Shown here: one piece after another, positions 43,151 to 47,306 of the stretch
How positions within the stretch are numbered: the stretch's first letter is position 1
Layout: each line of letters opens with the position of its first letter
Source: Bacillus sp. 123MFChir2
Lineage (GTDB): Bacteria; Bacillota; Bacilli; Bacillales; Bacillaceae_G
DNA length: 47,306 nt
Direction of reading: 5' to 3'
NCBI RefSeq assembly: GCF_000383235.1
Contig: NZ_KB910959.1
Location: forward strand, 1-47,306
Notes under the pieces: model-generated
The model's input: only the letters and a program-made list of their open reading frames with translations
Told to the model about the DNA's origin: nothing
Database searches by the model: none
Made by a program: the position numbers and the translations under genes

Positions 43151-44448
43151 TGTTTCGCACAATCTCCAACTTTATGCGCGTTGCTGAGATAAGAAATAAA
43201 ATATTATTCACTTTAGCGATGTTAATCGTGTTTCGAATTGGCACGTTCATCCCAGTGCCTCATACAAATGCAGATGTACTGAGAGCGCAAGACCAGTTGA
43301 ATGTATTGGGCATTCTGAATACATTTGGCGGCGGAGCCTTAAAAAACTTTTCCATCTTTGCGATGGGAATCATGCCGTACATTACAGCATCCATCATCGT
43401 GCAATTATTGCAGATGGATGTTGTTCCTAAATTTACGGAATGGTCAAAACAAGGTGAAATGGGTCGTCGTAAACTAGCTCAGTTTACCCGCTACTTTACA
43501 ATTGTTCTTGCTTTTATTCAAGCGATCGGTATGTCAATCGGTTTTAACGGTATGGCAGGTGGACAATTAATTTTGGACCCTAGCTGGTCAACTTATTTAT
43601 ATATTGCAACGGTACTAACTGCCGGAACTGCATTTTTAATGTGGTTAGGTGAGTTAATTACAGCAAAGGGAGTAGGAAATGGTATTTCTATCATCATCTT
43701 TGCTGGTATTACCGCAGCGATCCCAAATACTATAAATCAAGTGTATGCACAGCAATTCCAAGATGCCGGAGATCAAATGTTCATCCGTATCGTAAAAGTT
43801 GGTTTAATTTTGTTAGCTGTGTTAGCAGTTATTGTTGGTGTTATTTACATTCAACAAGCTGTTAGAAAAATCCCGATTCAATATGCGAAGCGCGTAACTG
43901 GAAATGGTGGTTATACTGGAGCACAAAACACTCATTTACCACTTAAGGTAAATAGTGCTGGTGTTATTCCAGTAATTTTTGCTGTTTCATTCTTGATTAC
44001 GCCTCCGACTATTGCACAGTTTTTCCCGAATCATGAAATATCGAAGTGGATTATTGAAAACTTTAATTATTCTCATCCAGTGGGTATGATCGTATACGTT
44101 GCATTAATTATTGCCTTTGCATATTTCTATGCATTTGTTCAAGTAAATCCTGAACAGATGGCTGAAAACTTAAACAAACAAGGTGGATATGTTCCTGGTA
44201 TTCGTCCGGGTAAGAATACAGAACAGTATCTAACAAAGATCTTGTATCGTTTGACCTTTGTAGGTGCAATTTTCTTAGCAGCGATTGCAATCCTGCCTGT
44301 TTTATTTATTAAATTTGCAAACCTGCCACAATCTGCACAGATAGGTGGAACAAGTTTACTAATTGTTGTCGGTGTTGCTTTAGAAACAATGAAGCAGCTC
44401 GAAAGTCAATTAGTAAAACGCCATTACAAAGGGTTTATCAAACAGTGA
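43150..44448 (+). CDS. secY: Preprotein translocase channel SecY
   Basis: SecY is the ten-helix protein-conducting channel and partners SecE, encoded at 17103. The family signatures [20 protein letters not shown] (about 74-93) and [20 protein letters not shown] with its following PVIF are present. The C-terminal loops include [19 protein letters not shown] and [20 protein letters not shown]. The 432 residues match B. subtilis (431). The start overlaps the rplO stop and has a weak ribosome binding site (GTTGAGGTGATC). Confidence 0.97.
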   Translation: MFRTISNFMRVAEIRNKILFTLAMLIVFRIGTFIPVPHTNADVLRAQDQLNVLGILNTFGGGALKNFSIFAMGIMPYITASIIVQLLQMDVVPKFTEWSKQGEMGRRKLAQFTRYFTIVLAFIQAIGMSIGFNGMAGGQLILDPSWSTYLYIATVLTAGTAFLMWLGELITAKGVGNGISIIIFAGITAAIPNTINQVYAQQFQDAGDQMFIRIVKVGLILLAVLAVIVGVIYIQQAVRKIPIQYAKRVTGNGGYTGAQNTHLPLKVNSAGVIPVIFAVSFLITPPTIAQFFPNHEISKWIIENFNYSHPVGMIVYVALIIAFAYFYAFVQVNPEQMAENLNKQGGYVPGIRPGKNTEQYLTKILYRLTFVGAIFLAAIAILPVLFIKFANLPQSAQIGGTSLLIVVGVALETMKQLESQLVKRHYKGFIKQ

Positions 44449-44454
44449 GTAAGC

Positions 44455-44472
44455 GGGAAGATTCATCTTCCC
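44455..44472 (+). repeat. Hairpin between secY and adk
   Basis: GGGAAGA (44455-44461) pairs perfectly with TCTTCCC (44466-44472) around TTCA. No T tract follows. The adk Shine-Dalgarno GAGGGGGAAT comes shortly after. It may be an mRNA processing or stability element. Confidence 0.7.
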
Positions 44473-44489
44473 TATATGCTCATTCATGA

Positions 44490-45151
<662 letters not shown>

Positions 45152-45152
<1 letters not shown>

Positions 45153-45898
45153 TGATTATTTGCAAAACTCCTCGCGAAATCGAGATTATGCGAGAAGCTG
45201 GCAAGATTGTGGCTTTAACTCATCAAGAGTTAAAAAAGCATATTGCCCCAGGAATTACAACGAAAGAGCTCGATCAAATAGCGGAAAAAACGATTCTAAA
45301 ATATGGCGCTGTGCCATCTTTTAAAGGATACAACGGATTTCCGGGAAGCATTTGTGCTTCGGTAAACGAAGAGCTTGTACACGGGATTCCAGGAAAGCGC
45401 AAGCTCCAAGAAGGCGATATTATTAGTATCGATATTGGTGCGAAACATAATGGATACCATGGAGATTCTGCATGGACGTATCCAGTAGGAAACATTTCTG
45501 AATCTGTTCAAAAGCTACTTGATGTCACAGAAAAATCGTTGTATCTTGGTCTAGAACACGCAAAACCGGGCGAGCGATTATCTAATATTTCACATGCGAT
45601 TCAAACGTATGTTGAAGATAGTGGATTCTCGATCGTTAGGGAGTATGTCGGTCACGGAATCGGGCAAAACTTACATGAAGACCCACAAATCCCGCACTAT
45701 GGTCCACCAAATCAAGGGCCTAGATTAAAACCGGGAATGGTCATTTGTGTTGAGCCGATGGTGAACCAAGGAAGACGATATGTAAAAACACTATCTGATG
45801 ACTGGACAGTGGTAACGGTAGATGGTAAATGGTGTGCACATTTTGAGCACACGATTGCTCTTACAGAAGCAGGATACGAAATCCTTACCACTTTATAG
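45152..45898 (+). CDS. map: Methionine aminopeptidase type I
   Basis: Map removes N-terminal methionine from nascent chains. Metal ligands are visible in [16 protein letters not shown] (two aspartates), [10 protein letters not shown] (His), EPMV (Glu) and the final FEHTIALTE (Glu). It has 248 residues. It is coupled to adk by overlapping start. The 67-base gap to infA has no extra gene, while some Bacillus have a small KOW-domain gene there. Confidence 0.97.
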
Positions 45899-45965
45899 GT
45901 AGCTGGCTCTCCGGAATTTCAGAACAGTGTAAAATGTTACTGATTTGAAGAAGGGAGAACATTGA

Positions 45966-46184
45966 ATGGCTAAAGATGATGTAATTGAAGTCGAAGGTAC
46001 CGTTATTGAAACGTTGCCAAATGCTATGTTCAAAGTAGAATTAGAGAATGGGCATGTTGTATTGGCTCACGTTTCTGGTAAAATCCGTATGAACTTCATT
46101 CGTATTTTACCAGGAGATAAAGTTACGGTAGAATTATCTCCGTACGATTTAAATCGTGGTCGTATCACGTACCGCTTTAAATAA
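45966..46184 (+). CDS. infA: Translation initiation factor IF-1
   Basis: IF-1 is an OB-fold protein that blocks the A site during initiation. The 72 residues begin [20 protein letters not shown] and end [14 protein letters not shown], typical. It lies before rpmJ and rpsM, as in most bacteria; AAGGGAGAAC precedes the ATG. Confidence 0.98.
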   Translation: MAKDDVIEVEGTVIETLPNAMFKVELENGHVVLAHVSGKIRMNFIRILPGDKVTVELSPYDLNRGRITYRFK

Positions 46185-46189
46185 TATAG

Positions 46190-46333
<144 letters not shown>

Positions 46334-46354
46334 TCAGAAGGAGGTGCATTCGGA

Positions 46355-46720
46355 ATGGCACGTATCGCAGGTGTAGATATTCCTCGTGACAAACGCGTTG
46401 TTATTTCTTTAACTTACGTATTCGGCATTGGTCGCACAACTGCTGAAAAAATTATTGCTGAAGCTGGTGTTTCTTCAGAAACACGAGTTCGCGATTTAAC
46501 AGAAGACGAATTAGGACGTATCCGTGATATCGTCGATCGTATCAAAGTTGAAGGAGACCTTCGTCGTGAAGTTTCTCTTAACATTAAACGTCTAATGGAG
46601 ATCGGTTCTTACCGTGGTCTTCGTCACCGTCGTGGTTTACCAGTTCGTGGTCAAAACTCTAAAAACAATGCTCGTACACGTAAAGGTCCACGTCGTACAG
46701 TAGCAAATAAAAAGAAATAA
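46355..46720 (+). CDS. rpsM: 30S ribosomal protein S13
   Basis: S13 contacts the 50S subunit in the head bridges and the P-site tRNA. It begins [20 protein letters not shown] and carries the signature [17 protein letters not shown] (about 85-101). It has 121 residues. GAAGGAGGTG precedes ATG 46355. First gene of the alpha-operon group. Confidence 0.98.
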   Translation: MARIAGVDIPRDKRVVISLTYVFGIGRTTAEKIIAEAGVSSETRVRDLTEDELGRIRDIVDRIKVEGDLRREVSLNIKRLMEIGSYRGLRHRRGLPVRGQNSKNNARTRKGPRRTVANKKK

Positions 46721-46723
46721 TAA

Positions 46724-47134
<411 letters not shown>

Positions 47135-47306
47135 TTTTTCTGTATAGAATTTTCCCTTTTGTCTATAATGGATATGATGCATTATCGAGAAATTTCGTAC
47201 AGAAACATCGCTTGTTGTGCACAATCGGGAACTGCCTAAGGGGGACTTTCGGTTAAACAGAGGTTTTTCCTTTGTTTAACCGGGGTTTCGACGTTTTGAA
47301 GGAGGG
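47135..47306 (+). promoter_or_regulatory. Leader in front of the expected rpoA
   Basis: The last 172 bases contain TATAAT (47164-47169) without a good -35, and a strong hairpin. In it, CGGTTAAACAGAG (47250-47262) pairs with CTTTGTTTAACCG (47270-47282), with one G-T pair. No T tract follows, only GGGTTTCGACG, then the Shine-Dalgarno GAAGGAGGG at the window end. This suggests a leader or processing element for rpoA-rplQ. Confidence 0.6.

Noticed and set aside
45899-45965. A missing small KOW-domain gene between map and infA
   Set aside because: Some Bacillus genomes have one there, but I am not sure of its distribution in the B. cereus group, so absence is not reported as a finding.

Overview
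The window is a housekeeping region of a low-GC Gram-positive chromosome. It is almost certainly from the Bacillus cereus group: the gene order (5S rRNA, ctsR-mcsA-mcsB-clpC-radA-disA, the isp/gltX/cysES cluster, sigH-secE-nusG, rpl, rpoBC, the str, S10, spc and alpha operons) is the Bacillus order found near the replication origin, and RpoB, RpoC and ClpC read as close B. cereus-type sequences. I cannot name the species from memory. Every gene lies on the + strand, as expected for highly expressed genes co-directional with replication.

Layout. 1-260: the end of an rrn operon, with part of the 23S-5S spacer, 5S rRNA and a terminator. 400-7661: the CtsR heat-shock operon, followed by radA and the c-di-AMP synthase disA. 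7822-15876: yacL, the MEP isoprenoid genes ispD and ispF, gltX, then a cysteine T-box controlling cysE-cysS, followed by mrnC, rlmB and rae1. 15881-17942: sigH, rpmG, secE, nusG. 18112-20576: the L11-L1 and L10-L7/L12 operons with RNA leaders. 20654-28719: rsmC, rpoB, rpoC. 29065-33580: the str operon (rpsL, rpsG, fusA, tuf). 33651-47134: a continuous S10-spc-alpha cluster from rpsJ to rpsK, including secY, adk, map and infA. The last 170 bases are the leader in front of the expected rpoA.

The genes cover transcription (rpoB, rpoC, sigH, nusG), translation (about 30 ribosomal proteins, EF-G, EF-Tu, IF-1, two aminoacyl-tRNA synthetases), ribosome and rRNA maturation (mrnC, rlmB, rsmC, rae1), protein export and N-terminal processing (secE, secY, map) and proteostasis (ClpC with McsA/McsB and CtsR). 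Regulation visible in the sequence is mainly RNA-based: a T-box, an L10-type leader, several intercistronic terminators, and many stable hairpins between genes.

I found no mobile element, CRISPR array, tRNA gene, pseudogene or clearly foreign segment, and no new multi-gene system. The points most worth a second look are: the missing L7Ae-family gene between rpoC and rpsL, with a structured leader in its place; a hairpin lodged exactly between the Shine-Dalgarno sequence and start codon of nusG; the structured S10 leader behind tandem promoters; a 20-bp perfect palindrome overlapping the clpC terminator; a strong hairpin ahead of rpoA; and a near-consensus promoter inside the 23S-5S spacer.
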